The notes beneath the pieces were generated by a model. That model did not search any database. It had not been told where the DNA came from and saw nothing but the letters and a program-made list of their open reading frames with translations. Made by a program: the position numbers and the translations under genes. From positions 1-39,789 of the forward strand of contig JABVXU010000495.1 in NCBI GenBank assembly GCA_013365365.1: 39,789 bases of DNA. Reading direction: 5' to 3'. The stretch is from Cruorifilaria tuberocauda. Lineage: Eukaryota > Nematoda > Chromadorea > Rhabditida > Onchocercidae. Shown piece after piece: positions 12,631 through 26,168 of the stretch; the stretch's first letter is position 1, and each line of letters opens with the position of its first letter.

Positions 12631-15600
12631 ATCCGTTGCCTTCCCTCAACACATACAGTGCTCTTTTTCATGTTACTACGCGTTATTTTCAATTATTAAC
12701 ATTATTTTCATCACTCGAGTCATTATTAAGATTATTTGTATTCATCGCTGAAGGAATAAATGACGGATGTGGTGTTTTTTTATTGTTTTTCTGATACTGA
12801 AAACCGTGTCCTCGCTTTTTTATGTTTCATTTTCATTTGTTAAATACAAATTAACAGCACAATACGTGCTCTGACAAGAATGCTGCTAACACTTTTAATT
12901 TTTAGCAAAGAAGGCTCTTTCCTCACTTCACTAGCTTCATAATCTTTCATAGAGGATAAATATTTTAAGGAAATCTTACGAAGAATTCATCATCTTGCAA
13001 CGGTAAGGGCTACCGGAGCATTACACAATATAAATTTCAGTAGATTAAACTGTCATGGATGGTATTCTGTTTCATACTCTGTTAATTTTTGTTGGTGGTG
13101 CTTTCCTATAGCTATTTTGATTTGAATAAATTACCAATTCCACTGTTCCCTAATGTAGGCATTCGCTTCATTTAAAATCGACCATGTAATTTTACAATGT
13201 TTGCCGCATCGAAACACGAGGGCTCGCCCAAATATGTACGATTGTCTTCAATCTGAAACAAGGATGAAACAACTTCCTGGTCGGTTTATGTGTTTCAAGG
13301 CACTTTTGGAGTGAGCAGATAAGGGCATTTAAACTGATATTTGTTAAAATGTATAAAAAAAGTCAAAAACTCGGCGTGGGTGGAGTGATTTGTTTCAAGA
13401 TTTTATTGTGGAGATGCTTCTTCATGTTCAGTGTGGAAATTAGAAGTGTTTGTGTGTCTATTTGTTCGATTGTGCAGCAACGTCGCGTCGCAAAATCGAC
13501 TTTTGAAAGTGGGATCTACAGTAATTATATGTGAAGAGTGGAGTTCTACATAGCATTAATTTCAGCTGAACATGCGGTCAGAGCTTTTGACTATGACATC
13601 TCACTTCCGATATGATTGATGAACACAGAAATTGAGAACTGTATGAATTCATTGTGGTGTGTTGTGACCAACAAGCAGATGTCTTCATAACTATATGAAG
13701 AGTTCTGCTTTCAATTGATACGAAAATTTTTATCTGTAGAAATCTTGTGCCGCTGCTGTTTTTATCAGTGAAATGAGCAGTTGAGAAAGATATCATAGCC
13801 GAGATTGTTTCATAAGCACTAAGCAGACGTTTAAAATGCAAAAGCAAAATTAAAATAATCTGCAAAATTTAATCTTTTCTTCGAAAAAGTGGAAAATCAC
13901 CATGTATATGACGATCCATATAAATTTTAATGAATACGAATATGTACTACACATTCATGGCAAAGAATGACGACATTTTGAAACTGTGCAGAAGTTGATG
14001 ACAAAAACATTAATTTCTTCTTTAGCCACCAAAAGCCTTCTGAACAAAAAAAATGAGTGCGGGAAGAAGGAAATAATGCTTCAGCAGGCTTTGGTAACGA
14101 AGATTGAGTAAATATATTTTTTTCTCCCTTCCTCAATTTTGTTTTGCGTCTTTTTGACAACAAAATATTGCCATGAAAAAATGTGAATTTGCTTTGTTAA
14201 ACTAAGTATTGCTCTTTTTACTCTTGAAAGCATTGGAATTAGTCTCAACAAATGAATTAAGTTCGCATGTTTCATATCTGATCGATTGATTCGAAAGAGA
14301 ATATTAACAGGCAAAGTCCATATTCTATGATACGATCTTGCTCCTTTGTTTAGCAACAAGTTTTCGCAAAATATTGAAGATTGTTGTCTCCTTTTCTGTC
14401 ATTTTTTCCTACCTTTTCATCAACGCATCTCTCTTGTTTTCATTTCCATTATTTCATTTCATTCCAGGCTGTTCCATAAATATTCCGATATTTCCTTGCT
14501 TTTCTTTTTCAATCCTCTTTTGGCCACGACGAATCTCAAAAATCCGATAAAAAGCATGCATGTTTCAAACCTATGCGTACGTGCAAATTCATTCTATTGA
14601 AAATTTTCAGTACTTTCTTAAATAAAACGCACATAATGGAAAAGAGAAATGTCAATTGCTCATTACATTGTTGCATTTCATTGACCAGAAGATTAAGTAC
14701 TTCTCTGAAGTTTTTGACCTCTACTTGTTTAATAGACTACAAGACTAATTACAGTACATTTTTCTTTCGAAGATATTTACTTAAATTTTTAAGCATAAAT
14801 TAAATCCGAGTATTTATACCTGACCATCAGATGCTAAAAACGTTACCAATAGTCAAATCCGTGTTCTATAATATAACCTTGTTACCTTGTTTTGACTGCA
14901 TGGACCATTCAGTGACAAGTGGATTTACAAAGCAATAATACAAAGACGCTAAACTTTGTTGAAAGGCGCTTATGTTTTTGGGAAATTTCAGCTCAATTCA
15001 TCACTCTCTGTCTTGTGCTTATTCAATTAATAAATTCGAATTCAGTTCATGCTTAATAATTTATTTAAATAAATACCTTTATAAGAAAGCTTTTTATAAG
15101 AAATACCTTATAAGAAAAACCTATTAAACAATGATAAAGGTTAAAAACTTTGGATAAACGTTTATTTTGCGCTGATATATAAGCTCAAACATAGAGACAC
15201 AACAAACAAATCGCGAAAAAGGAACGGATTATCATTTATTTGCTGAGAGTGAGACTTGACCATCAAAAAATCCACCTAAGGAGGGGTGGTAAGTAAAAAA
15301 TTGCACACAGCCAATTCATCTCACCCTACCTGCATCAAAATTTAACCATAGTATTTACAAATAATGGCTGTTTCAACTGCCTTTAATACTTTACCATTCA
15401 TGCATCACCACCAAAAGATACTATTTAGCTTGATAACTCCGCACAAATATCAAGTCCAAATTGTTCTGTAAAACCAATAAACGCGATTGGGACGAAGATG
15501 TCTGCGTAACTACAATGATGAATATCAAAGATGATAGCCTATACTTGAATTTGGATTGGTGCCGGATATGATAACAAAAATATTTTCAACATAACGCACA

Positions 15601-16249
15601 TGAAAATATTCGAACCTTGGTACGTCACGCTCAACTGCGCACAGTACTGGAAAATATATGCTGCAACACATGTGCGTTTGCACTTCGACAGATGTAATAC
15701 AGCGAAAACGCCCAAACTTACTGAATTGATAAACTGTCACACATTATTTTTCTAATCGCTTACTTGTTATATTCTATTTTACAATAACATCATTAAATAG
15801 CGGTAGCTTTATTTCAGATTTTCGATATTATGATAACAAATTTTTGACAGTGTCCCAGATAGGAACAAATATTTCGACTGGTTTATAAAGCCAATGAAAA
15901 TCTGCAGCCTTAGTCATACTGAGAAAAAAAATGCAAAACGACATCAAATAATCTGCTGAATTAATAATTATGAAACGTATTTTGCGGAAAATTTGTACAA
16001 TAGGTGTAGTATTTAATATAATTCATGACAAACGAAGGATTCTTGTTAAATCATTAGTAACTGATTTCGACATGCAGCTGCACAAGCTTCAGTGACCAGA
16101 GTGCCCAAAACTTCTTAGAGTTTCGGTTAGTCACAACTTCCCATCTGATTAGTCCAGATGACTGGCTACTGGATATCACTGATTTGGTGGACATCACCGG
16201 GTCCAATGAAGGTTATGTCTTAGCATTAGTAACATGAACGAGATGAATC
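12631..16249. other. Gene-poor interval between converging arf-3 and upf2
   Basis: No phase-consistent exon chain or recognisable domain was found. The 3' UTRs of arf-3 (plus) and upf2 (minus) must end here. Open frames are short, overlap on both strands and have AT-rich, low-complexity codon use typical of chance frames. A small TATAAGAAA repeat is listed separately. Confidence 0.5.
15073..15120 (+). repeat. Degenerate TATAAGAAA short tandem repeat
   Basis: Three copies of a (T)ATAAGAAA core, spaced by CTTT- or TACCT-like joints, occur in about 48 bp. It looks like local replication slippage in the interval between arf-3 and upf2. Confidence 0.6.
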
Positions 16250-16270
16250 TTATTCTGATAAAGATTCATC
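16242..16270. repeat. Perfect 10-bp inverted repeat across the upf2 stop codon
   Basis: GATGAATCTT at 16242-16251 and AAGATTCATC at 16261-16270 are exact reverse complements separated by 9 nt. The loop and arms span the last codons and the TAA of upf2. A hairpin would place the stop codon at the stem base in the mRNA. It may be fortuitous, since one arm is part of a GAT (Asp) codon run. Confidence 0.75.
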
Positions 16271-19200
16271 ATCATCCATCATCATGCGCTCATTCATACT
16301 CAGAGTTATGTGCTTATGAGCGCTGAATTCCTTACGTTCTTTCTCCCGCTGTGCATTCCACGTTTCCGCCAAAAAACTCGGTGCATCCATTGCTATCGCC
16401 TTCAGCACCTGAACAATTATACTTCCTTACATGTTAACTCAACGTTAGGTGACTGACAAATAAGAAAGAAGAGCGATTAAACAAAAGCTTTAGTGGCGCA
16501 GGGACAAAAAACCAAGTTACCGTTTTATTTCCTTTCCCACGAGTTAAAATCGCCATCCTAGTTTCCATTCCTGGGTTTGATACATCAGATTTAGTACCGC
16601 GAGTGCTTTCCTCTGCAATACACATATTGAAATGCAGAATATATCAAAATGCCATGGTGCAATTTCAGATTCAAATATGTCAAAGCATTTTATAATATTA
16701 TTTTGAAATATATGATGTGAAAACTACAGAAACACAACCAATAAAAAACACACCAAATGCAACGCTTCTATAAAATTTTTGACGAGCAGATGTTGGCACC
16801 ACTATTTCCGAAACTGGCACACTCACAGCATTTGCCCTACTCTGTAAAACTGTTATTCAATCTCGCTTTGATAAAGTGCTACAAAAAACACTGATGATAA
16901 AACCAAGCATTCGCGTCCAAAGGTTCAAGCCTGAGCAACATTTAAGCCTAAATGGATCAATGAAACAATGTTACTTACAAATGAAAACAAACATTGAACC
17001 ACATAAATTATTAAATTTTATGGGTTGATGAGTATACTGCCCTGCCAACGATAAAATATAGCTAATAAATTAAGCTCGATGAAATAGTTTAACAGGTACT
17101 GACAAACTGAAACCAATTTTCTCCTCACTTTTTGTAAAATATAGCAAGAACTAAAACAAGAAAAATAGACACCTGTGCACAGCAAACGAAAGGTATAAAT
17201 ATTTAGTTATTATAATTAAAGCTACTGTTTCGCTTTAATTTCATATCTTTCATACTTTTTCTCTTGATTTCTAAATTACTTAGTTTCCACTTTCCATCGT
17301 ATCACTAAGAACAACGGTTATTTAATGCATCACTCCTTACAATAATAAATTTCAGATTGCTAAAGCTGCACTATTCTGAATTATATAATGCAATTAAATA
17401 TTTATGTCTTCGATCATTAAGCAAAAATTTATTTTGAAATCTATGTATTCTATTATCATTTCGAAATGTAAACCAAAAAACTCTGTAAAGGATACAATAA
17501 AAGTGAGGAGAAACACTAAGGACAAGTATTACGAATGACAATAAAAAGAGTAGTAAGGCTTACTTGCATCGTTTCTGAAATTATCTGTTCAAGTTGATGC
17601 ACAAAGAGATCGTCTTCGGGCAGGAGAACACGATTTGTATGTACACGAACGCTTTCATTTTCATCATAAATTGATACAACAATCTTTTTACTGCAAAGCA
17701 TGAATATATCTTTCGTTGGAGCTAAACCAATTTTTAGCACTGATTAACTTCAACGAAAATTTTCAGTTTGACACAGTTTTCAACCATATAAAAAACAGAT
17801 CAAATCTAATAAAGCATTAATTTTAATGATCAGATAACTGCACAGAAGAAATCACTATAACATTAAATCATGACAAATCTAAGAAACCTAATGTATTTGA
17901 TTTTTTGCTAAAATAATATCACAGATTGAATCAAGATTAGAACATTAGTGCAACGTTTAGTGAAATTTCCGCTACAAACCTGTTGTTGATTTCCTCGTTT
18001 CCGCCAACTTCAGCAGCACAATCCATCTTTCGTGGTTTTTCCTCTTCATCCATTACCTCTTCTTCTGTTTGCTGAGCTATTTTCCCTTCATGCGCTGCGT
18101 CTACCTGAATAGACATATGGTTTCAAAAACCCTCCAATATGTAAAAATTTACTGATTGAATTTACAATTGTACTCTTATATTCTCAGTAATATATTTCTC
18201 CCCTTCCATGTGTGAATGAAAGTTAATGAAAGAGGTAAGTCCACATTGACATTATAAGTTAAAGCAGAAATACATCTGTTTCATGCAAAAATTCTTTTTT
18301 TATTAAAACCGTTTTTTTTTAAACCGCGATCTTAAGTATTGAGCATTTTCGCAGATGCGATCAAACTGCTATTCTGTAAAGCAAATTTGATTATACTCGT
18401 CAAACCTTTTATCTGAAATCTTTCTCATCAAATCTTTTATCTGAAAAGCTTGTAGACCGTTTCAGCGTAAACATTTGAGCGTAAGAATAGAGCCTACAAC
18501 ACATCCATTTCTGTCATGATGCATTTTGTTGAGTGAATAACTACAATAAGCGAGCAGACACTGAGCTATTCTTGGAAAAAATAGCCATAAGATGGATCAT
18601 ATGCAGTATTTCTCGGGAAAGTTTAAAAAGAAAGTAAGAACTGAAGCACTAAGAAAAAGAATTTCAGAATCGTGAATTTTTAATAAAAGCTACATTATCA
18701 CCATTAGTAAACAGAACATGAGTATTAATCATTTTATTACCTGTAATTATCAGCTCAAAAAATTAATTTTGCTGTATAAATATGACTATTTTCGCTCGAT
18801 GAATGCGTGTTGAGTTGAATTAGTTTTAGATTGCACTAAATCTCATGATGTTTTATCAATATTTAACAATGAATCATCCTCCTTACCACATGTCTATGAA
18901 TTTTTACGCTTATTTCTGATTCTATTTTATAACGATTAACGGAAATGTACATCGATAAATTACGGACTGAAAATTTAGAAGTATCCAAAACTCCGTATAG
19001 GTTGTCCAGAAGCACTGCATGAATAAACTGAAGAATGGAAACAGCTAAACAAAATGTAAAGACATGAAGAAAAATGCCGATAATTTGATCTTAATCACTA
19101 ATTGATGAAATCTTATTATGAAAAAGAGTAAATTTTAAAACAAGTAGAATACCATTTTCTTATATTGCTGTTGGATTCCATCAACAACGCTTTGCGCTTC

Positions 19201-22200
19201 ACTGAAAGATTCTGGAATTTTGCCACCTTTTCGTACGTAATCACTCATCTCTTCCACACGAAAACGCACCTTGACAAATTTATTCACAAATTAGTTAGTG
19301 AAGTGTAACGCAAAATGCGGATTAGAGGAGTAAATAGCATTAACGTACATCTTTTGGAAAAGCAACATCGCGAACTTTGAATGCTTCTTCTTTTACCAGC
19401 AAATACCGGTAAAAATAAGCTAGGAAACAATCCAATTTTTTCTTAGCTGAACCAGCATTAAAATATTCTCCACAGACTAGAAGTAATTCGCATACAAGAC
19501 CTATTCGTGTCAGATTGTTCCAGTCATCCAGCAATGGATCGAAAGCACCAAAAGTGATCAACTGATATAAGGTCTAAACAGTAAATTTTAGGTTGGTATC
19601 AACCATAAAACGTTTAGACTGTATTACTGAAAATTCAAATGGTCGTTTATTAATGAGCAATTCTACTTTTTCAACTTGTAGAAAATTTTAGACAAATATG
19701 TCCCTTACTGTGCTTCCAAATCATTCAGCAATTCATCTCTACAATGCGAAGAGTTGAGGGCCGATTTTCGTTCAGCTGAGTATAAACATCATTACAGCAA
19801 AGAACGAATATAGAACGAACAAATTTTAGTACAGCTCCTTATTGCATTATACTAAAAATACGATAGCTTTCCAGTAATACCTTAAATATAACAGGAGAGT
19901 CGCATATACTATAATTATACAGCTGACCCAAAAATATCACTGACAGTACTGTGCTCTGATTAAGGGACGGACTATTCAGCTCTAAAGAGATGCGAATATC
20001 TTCAAGCGTTGCGTCGAGCACGCGAATACCTTTAAACTCTTATTGAATTAATGCATAACATAGCACACAAGCAAAAAAATCTAATTTTAATAAATGCGAC
20101 TATGATAAGAAAGTTAGTGAGATAAAGATGCCACACTTAGTTTTTTATTAAATAATACTCACCAATCCAATCATGACATGATGAAAGTGCTGCTACGAGT
20201 GACGCAAGATACGGAACATTATTGTACCGTGGTAGAGATGGATTACTGAGGCATTCAACCGCATAATCTAAATATATCGAATATCATGAAGTAATACGAG
20301 TGTGAAATATTCCATCATTCATCGTCGACTTTACCTTTTAATAATAATCGTTACTTCTTAATAATCATTCTTTCAAAATGACCCTTCTTCAAATGGTAAT
20401 TTTTTTATCAGTTCCTCTCCTTATTCCAAGTAACATTAAAAAAATTTATGCTTTCTGCAACCAAAATAAACTAACTAGCACAAACAGGATCAGACCAATC
20501 CAGTTTCCTGAGGCACCGTATAGTTATTTCCATTCGGCAACGTGATAAATTACTTATCAAATAACGAATAAAGTCTTGAAATGGATCGCTTGCATACTTC
20601 GATTTTTCTTCCACTGGTGGTGGAATACAAGTGTAAAAGGCATTATCTATCAGCGTCTAAAAATATAAAAACATAAAAGTGGAGCTCAAAATGATTTATT
20701 CGCATGCGAAACATTCTGAAAGCATGTTTTCCTTTTGAATACAAGTACTATGGGTACGTTACAATTAAGAAAAAATACATAATTAATCTCGGAAAGTGAA
20801 AATCTTTTTTAATAAGATGCAAAATTCTCTCCCAAACATCAGCTTTACCTGTTGGCGTGGATCACTGATGCGATCACGTTTCTTCATCATAACTCCAAGT
20901 AAAATTTTCATTTTTCCGTGACTGTCTGTTGAACGATATAAAAATTGTCCCATCGCATCAACCATTGCACAGCACATATCGATGTTATGACCGCGAAAGT
21001 CAAAAAGTACCATTCGCAAACAAGATAGGCCTTCACCTTTCGGTATGATCCCAAATTTCACCTAAATGAAATCATATGTGCTGAAAAGCTAAAGTTTATT
21101 GGTAAGGCAAATTTTATTAGCGAAAGATTGCTACTTTAACATTATCTGCTGAAGACATTATCATCTCTCCCAGTGAAAATGATCCTCAAAGCAAAATCTA
21201 TTCAATCATAAATTAAAACAAATCCATTGGATCTCAAAATACTAAAATCAGTAAAAAGGTGAACCAAAATGCATAAGCTATATTACAAACCAGTTCAGAG
21301 ATAAATCGAGCACATCTTATTTTCGAGTCAACACGTTGTTTTTTCTTACTCTGAACAAATGCTCGAAATTGTTGAAGCAATGAATGTGAAAGTTCAAGAG
21401 CTAAATCAGGCATAACTGGTTCCAACGTTGCTACCAAACGTCCATAGAATGGCAGCAAATCTAATCGATTTCGATATTGCTCTAGCATCACTAAACAATA
21501 ACTGAACTGGTAGGAACAAAGTGTATGGCAGACTTCAGATAATTACTTCAAAAATATTTCAGACAGTATAAATTAGACCCTAGCAATTTCGCTTGCGTCA
21601 TCACTAATAACACGTTCCAAAGATTTATAGAAATTCATTTAGAATTCAAAATTCTACTTTGGCAGAGTTTTTTTCTGTTGTTTTTGGTATTCAGATTCGT
21701 AACAAAGTCAAGTGCAGCACTATCGATTAAATCCCTGTTAATTAGCCATGGGAGTTGTTCCATAAATGCCATCATCATGAGCTTCAAATCTTGCCCAGAT
21801 ATTTTTGGCGCTTCAATACGGCTCACTGCAATTGATGGATCCATTTCATTCAAATCTATTTTTATTTCTTCGTCCTCGACAACTAAAAACCAGATTTAAA
21901 ATAAATTTTTCAATATGATAAGCAAATGCTATGGAATAATGTAAATTAAAGAAATAAACATGGAAAAAGAATGCAAGAAATTCAAACAAATTCTCCAGAA
22001 AAAAAACTGAAAATCGCACTCTCAAATTTTGATAAGTTAATAGTTTGCTAATCCATTATTTAACGATATCGTAAGAATAATAAACATTTCGTTTAATATC
22101 TACTCCCAATTCATAAACCAAATAGTTCATTAAATCAATAAATACATATATAGTGCATATAAGTGCTACGAATAGTGCTACTACTCTCCTAAACAAATCT

Positions 22201-25200
22201 ACTTATTTTATAACTATTTAAGACTACAGCATAACTTCATAATCTTAAATTTTATAATTGTAAAATTTGTGGTATACATTAAAAGAACTAGTAAGGACTA
22301 AAAAACCAGGAGAGCACTCTCGATAACTCGCCTTTACGCTTATGGTTATGAATGACTTGACGGAAATTTTCGGAAAGGATTCCGAAAAGCAATTAAATTT
22401 GTATATATTTTTTGCTTTACTTTGCAATTCTACCCTGTACAGCTTTCGCTGTAGCCTAACTTAATGTGAAGCAAGAAATTCAAGACATGAAAAGAGACAT
22501 GTTAAGACATGAAAAAGCAAGATGGGATGAAAAAATAAATCATTATATCTTATTTAGACCTACAGTTAAATATGCTTTTGAGCAGTGTAAATTCATGCCA
22601 AAAAAAAATTTTTAAAACAAACCCTCGCTATGATCATCACCATCATCTTCACCTTCTTCAACAATTGTATCCAAACCGCTTAAATCGACATCTTCAATCT
22701 TCCCTTCAACCAAATCTAAGGTTCGTTGTTCCGATTCCTAAAAGATCACAGTAGATGGTTTTTAAAAGCATGGTGTTTCTCAATAACCGATTGCATTATG
22801 TAGTTAATATTTTCTTCCTAGGAACTTCCTAACAATGTAATGATGGATTTAACTATTCTTGAAAGATTCCAACGTTTAGCAGAAACTAAAAGAAACGACT
22901 TTCGGAGAATCCGAAATTTTGAAATTTTAAATTTATTTCAAAATTATTATATCCATTATATAACTAAATCAAATAATTATGCTGACAATCCTTTTTATTG
23001 CTTATAATTAGCATGTCTCATTTCTCTCTTACTATAACTTTGTTTTTAATTCAATTACGTCTCTAATGATATCAACTTCAATCTTGTGACTATCATGTTT
23101 ACTATCTTTTAATAACTTGTCAAATTACCAAATCATCATATTTATCTTTCTGATACCTTACCAAATTACTGAATTATAAATGATAAAAATCAACTTTGGT
23201 TTTTAAGAACAATAAAAATCTTTCTCTCAACTGGTTGCTACAATCACTTCTCCTATTAATAAAATATTTTATCGACGTGTATTACAAACTCAAATCTTCG
23301 ACTAAACGAGGAACTGTTCTACCAAATCAAGGAACAACCTCTCAAACAAATTCTAAATTTCAACCAACTTTCACACTACTAACTATTATTCAGCTCATTC
23401 CCTGAAAAGAAACTATATTTCGATAAGTTGTACGATTGCACTTCTGCTCCGAAGAAATCTTGCACTGCTTAATCCACGAATCTAGCATAATTTTTATTCC
23501 CATTGTTTATGCCAAAACACATACCTGAAAAAGAATGGCGGGAACAAGTTGCCTCAGTTCCATCCTTGTTTCATAAAATTGTCGAGTGTCTTCATCCGGC
23601 CATATAGTAATGGTTCCTTCTTGTAATGCACGGCTGAGAGCTAGCGCGGAAACCTCTTCCTCTTCATCCTCACTCTAAATTTCACATCTTTTACATTGTA
23701 ACAATGTAATATCAATCTCACCTGGATCCAATTTCATAATTCAAAATAATCTTTGAAAGACCATGTCGATTTTTCTATGATTTCCTGCATGAATGATTAA
23801 TTGTGAAATAAAAAGCATTTACAACTATTACGTTAGCGAATAAGGCGAAAATGATTTGAGATCGTTCCACATGCGATGGTATACAAATTTAGCTTTGAAT
23901 TGCAGTTTATCAAATGAAAAAATTTCTCTTAATTCCGAGTACATATTTCAATCTTCTACAAATTAAAACCTCAAATAGATTGGAAATATGAAAACTTAAG
24001 GATTAAAATAACCTGCTCTTCTTTCATTGTTTCCATCTCAACACCTAAGTATTCACTGAGCTGAGTTCCACTCGTTAAAATCTTTTCATAGCGTGCACGT
24101 GTCTCTTCTAAATGACTTCGATCTTCAGCAGAAGCATCGCCCCGCGTTCGTGTCTGACGTTTTATCGAAAGCAGTAATTGATTCATTTCAAACAAATCCT
24201 ACAAACATTAATTAGCTTATGCCACTTGTTTCGTTCATCTCACTTGATTCAATTTCATAATTCAAAATAATCTTTGAAAGACCGATTTCTCTAAGATTTC
24301 CTGCATGAATGATTGATTGCGCAACAAAGATCATTTACAATCTAATAAGTAAGCGAATAAGGTGAAATGATTTAACATCGCTTACATCATCCCATTCTTA
24401 AAAAATATTTAACTGTGTGAATGGCATGTAGTGCAGTGAACCACAATGAACAATGAGAGCGATAGAGATCGAAGATGCATCGTAGACAGGTTGTCTTGGT
24501 AAGTGCAAAACTCATACATAAAGCAAAATCTTAAGAGTTAAAAAATGATAATAGAATGGTTAAAAGTTTCATTAAATTCACTTGCCTGTTTTATATGGTC
24601 TAACAATGACGATCGATAATCCAGCAGAAGCTGAGCAAATGATTTTTTATGATCAACAGATATTACTGATGTTTCCGGTAACTTAATATTTACGGTTGAT
24701 GCGATCTGTAAAATGATATCTTCAACGAAAATTACGATCCAATCATTTTTGATAATCAAGTAAAACTGAAATTAGACTTATGAGCAACACCAATATTACC
24801 ATAATTGACTGTCACTGGAGAACAGCTTTTATAATACCGACCTCGCTGAAACAAATTAAGCACGACAGATTTATCCAACTTATACTGGTAGCTTCGCGCT
24901 TGGAATGAAGATTTGTTACCTCGCCATTTTAAGCAGAAAGTTTGGCCAACAGATAAAACTGATGGGATAATTACATAAATAACCCCTTGTAGATAACCAT
25001 AATAACCACAAAGAGATCGCGAAACGAACATAAATACCAGCTTATAACTGTAATTAATATGAAACACGTATTTGGCTTTTCAATATAGTAAACAGCACCA
25101 AAATACCTGTTCCACTGAATAAGGATGCAAGCCAAGTAAATCGACATTCATGGCTTTACAAAACGGCAACAAAATTGGGATGTTGATGTGTTCAGTTCTA

Positions 25201-26168
25201 TCAGTGAGTGTAAGGAATGAAATTGCAGAACCCAGAAGCTGAACACCTTCTTTTCTAAAAACACCGTGAAGGCAGAGTTCTGCTAGCAATCTGAAATACA
25301 ATTCATTTCGGAGCGATAACAAGCCCTAGAGAGTAAAATGATTGACTTAATAAATTCATTTCACTATAAATCAATTACAGCTCGCGTAGAAAATATACTT
25401 GCCGGAAGGCAAAACAATTCCAGAAACGACTAGAGACGGCAAAAGATATAAGTATGGGTATGAAGATAAGAATCTGCTATGTTATGCATTAGTCAATAAT
25501 TAAACCCAATATTAAGAAAAAAGAAACCTGATATCTACCCGCAACTTGGATGGATTTTGAATTTTATCATTTCGTTTCGATGGCAATAGTTTGCGGAACT
25601 CCATAAGCAGCAACGAAGAGAATTCTGCATAATAGCACGATAAATGTACACAGACTGTTACAACAGCTTGTATCTCGCTATATTTTATTTTTGCTTCGGC
25701 AATTGTCATTGCCATTTCCTCCACGAACTTCGATAAATTAACCTGGAAAAAACTTCCAAAATTGATGACACTATTTGTTTTATGAATCCTTGAAATGAAA
25801 AAAAAAAGCTTCGAACATCCAGGTAACGGCTAAGGCATTTTTAAACAGTGCTGAAAACACAACGGAGCTAAGCAAGAGGCAGATAAGTCGAATATACACA
25901 AAATCTAGTACCATAAATTAAAAAAAAAAACTAGATAACCTACTTTATTCATTTCTTGCAAAATCGATGCCAGTTGTATGCTTCCAATATTTTTCAGTTT
26001 TTTCATAAAAGCTGTCGTTCGCTTCAGCGCACTGTCCATTTTTCGAAGTTGTTCCTCGGACAATGGGACAGCATCTTCTATCTTTTTTCGATCATCAAGC
26101 TGACATTTCACTCTATCCTCCACTTCTTGTATATGTGTTCGTAAACGTTCTTCCTTTATATTAGCCAT
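16250..26168 (-). CDS. smg-3: Regulator of nonsense transcripts 2 (UPF2 / SMG-3), NMD factor
   Basis: Twenty exons with consistent phases give 1067 aa. Exons, 5' to 3': 26168-25944, 25742-25528, 25290-25107, 24705-24586, 24198-24013, 23674-23525, 22737-22623, 21882-21658, 21490-21291, 21061-20849, 20656-20482, 20267-20163, 20038-19881, 19573-19349, 19269-19153, 18104-17980, 17690-17564, 16841-16754, 16612-16521, 16408-16250. MIF4G domains lie at about residues 70-300 (KLRVDIRLLAELCLHGVF), 425-640 (NRDLIDSAALDFVTNLNTK, RLDLLPFYGRLVATLEP) and 650-870 (SVIFLGQLYNYSICDSPVIF, KKKLDCFLAYFYRYLL). An acidic stretch and the UPF1-binding tail follow (MAILTRGKGNKT, ETWNAQREKERKEF). UPF2 bridges UPF1 and UPF3 and activates UPF1 in nonsense-mediated decay. 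The ATG lies 1 nt after a CATTTAG acceptor, fitting spliced-leader addition. Intron 4 is of GC-AG type. The acceptors of exons 11-13 are the least certain. Confidence 0.95.
18399..18447. repeat. Short direct repeat in a upf2 intron
   Basis: Two imperfect copies of about 22 bp share a CTTTTATCTGAAA core, about 27 bp apart, in the upf2 intron between exons 15 and 16. It is probably slippage. Confidence 0.55.
23718..23872. repeat. Intronic repeat copy A (upf2 intron 5)
   Basis: About 155 bp closely matches copy B at 24239-24387 in the same orientation. Shared blocks include CAATTTCATAATTCAAAATA, ATCTTTGAAAGACC, GATTTCCTGCATGAATGATT and AGCGAATAAGG. The copies differ by small indels and scattered substitutions, so the duplication is not recent. 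No coding content is seen. Confidence 0.85.
24199..24585 (-). other. GC-AG intron in upf2
   Basis: Exon 4 ends AAACAG and the intron begins GCAAGTG, the standard extended consensus of GC-type donors (AG|GCAAGT). It ends TTTGTAG before GATTTG. Both sides are phase 0, and no GT donor near the exon end keeps the frame and the alignment to UPF2 (HIKQ joined to DLFEMNQLL). Confidence 0.8.
24239..24387. repeat. Intronic repeat copy B (upf2 intron 4)
   Basis: This is the partner of copy A, lying on the other side of upf2 exon 5. It has the same block order, with a 5-nt deletion after GAAAGACC. No terminal inverted repeats or target-site duplications are obvious, so I cannot say whether this is a transposon-derived family or a local segmental duplication. 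Confidence 0.85.

Noticed and set aside
16850..16935. Possible tRNA: GGTTCAAGCC resembles a B box
   Set aside because: No A box, no acceptor-stem pairing and no cloverleaf could be drawn. The site is intronic to upf2.
21678..21899. Plus-strand frame opposite upf2 exon 8
   Set aside because: It is an antisense shadow of a well-supported coding exon.
24756..25067. 103-codon minus-strand frame between upf2 exons 3 and 4
   Set aside because: It does not align with UPF2, whereas exon 3 joins exon 4 in phase without it. It is intronic.
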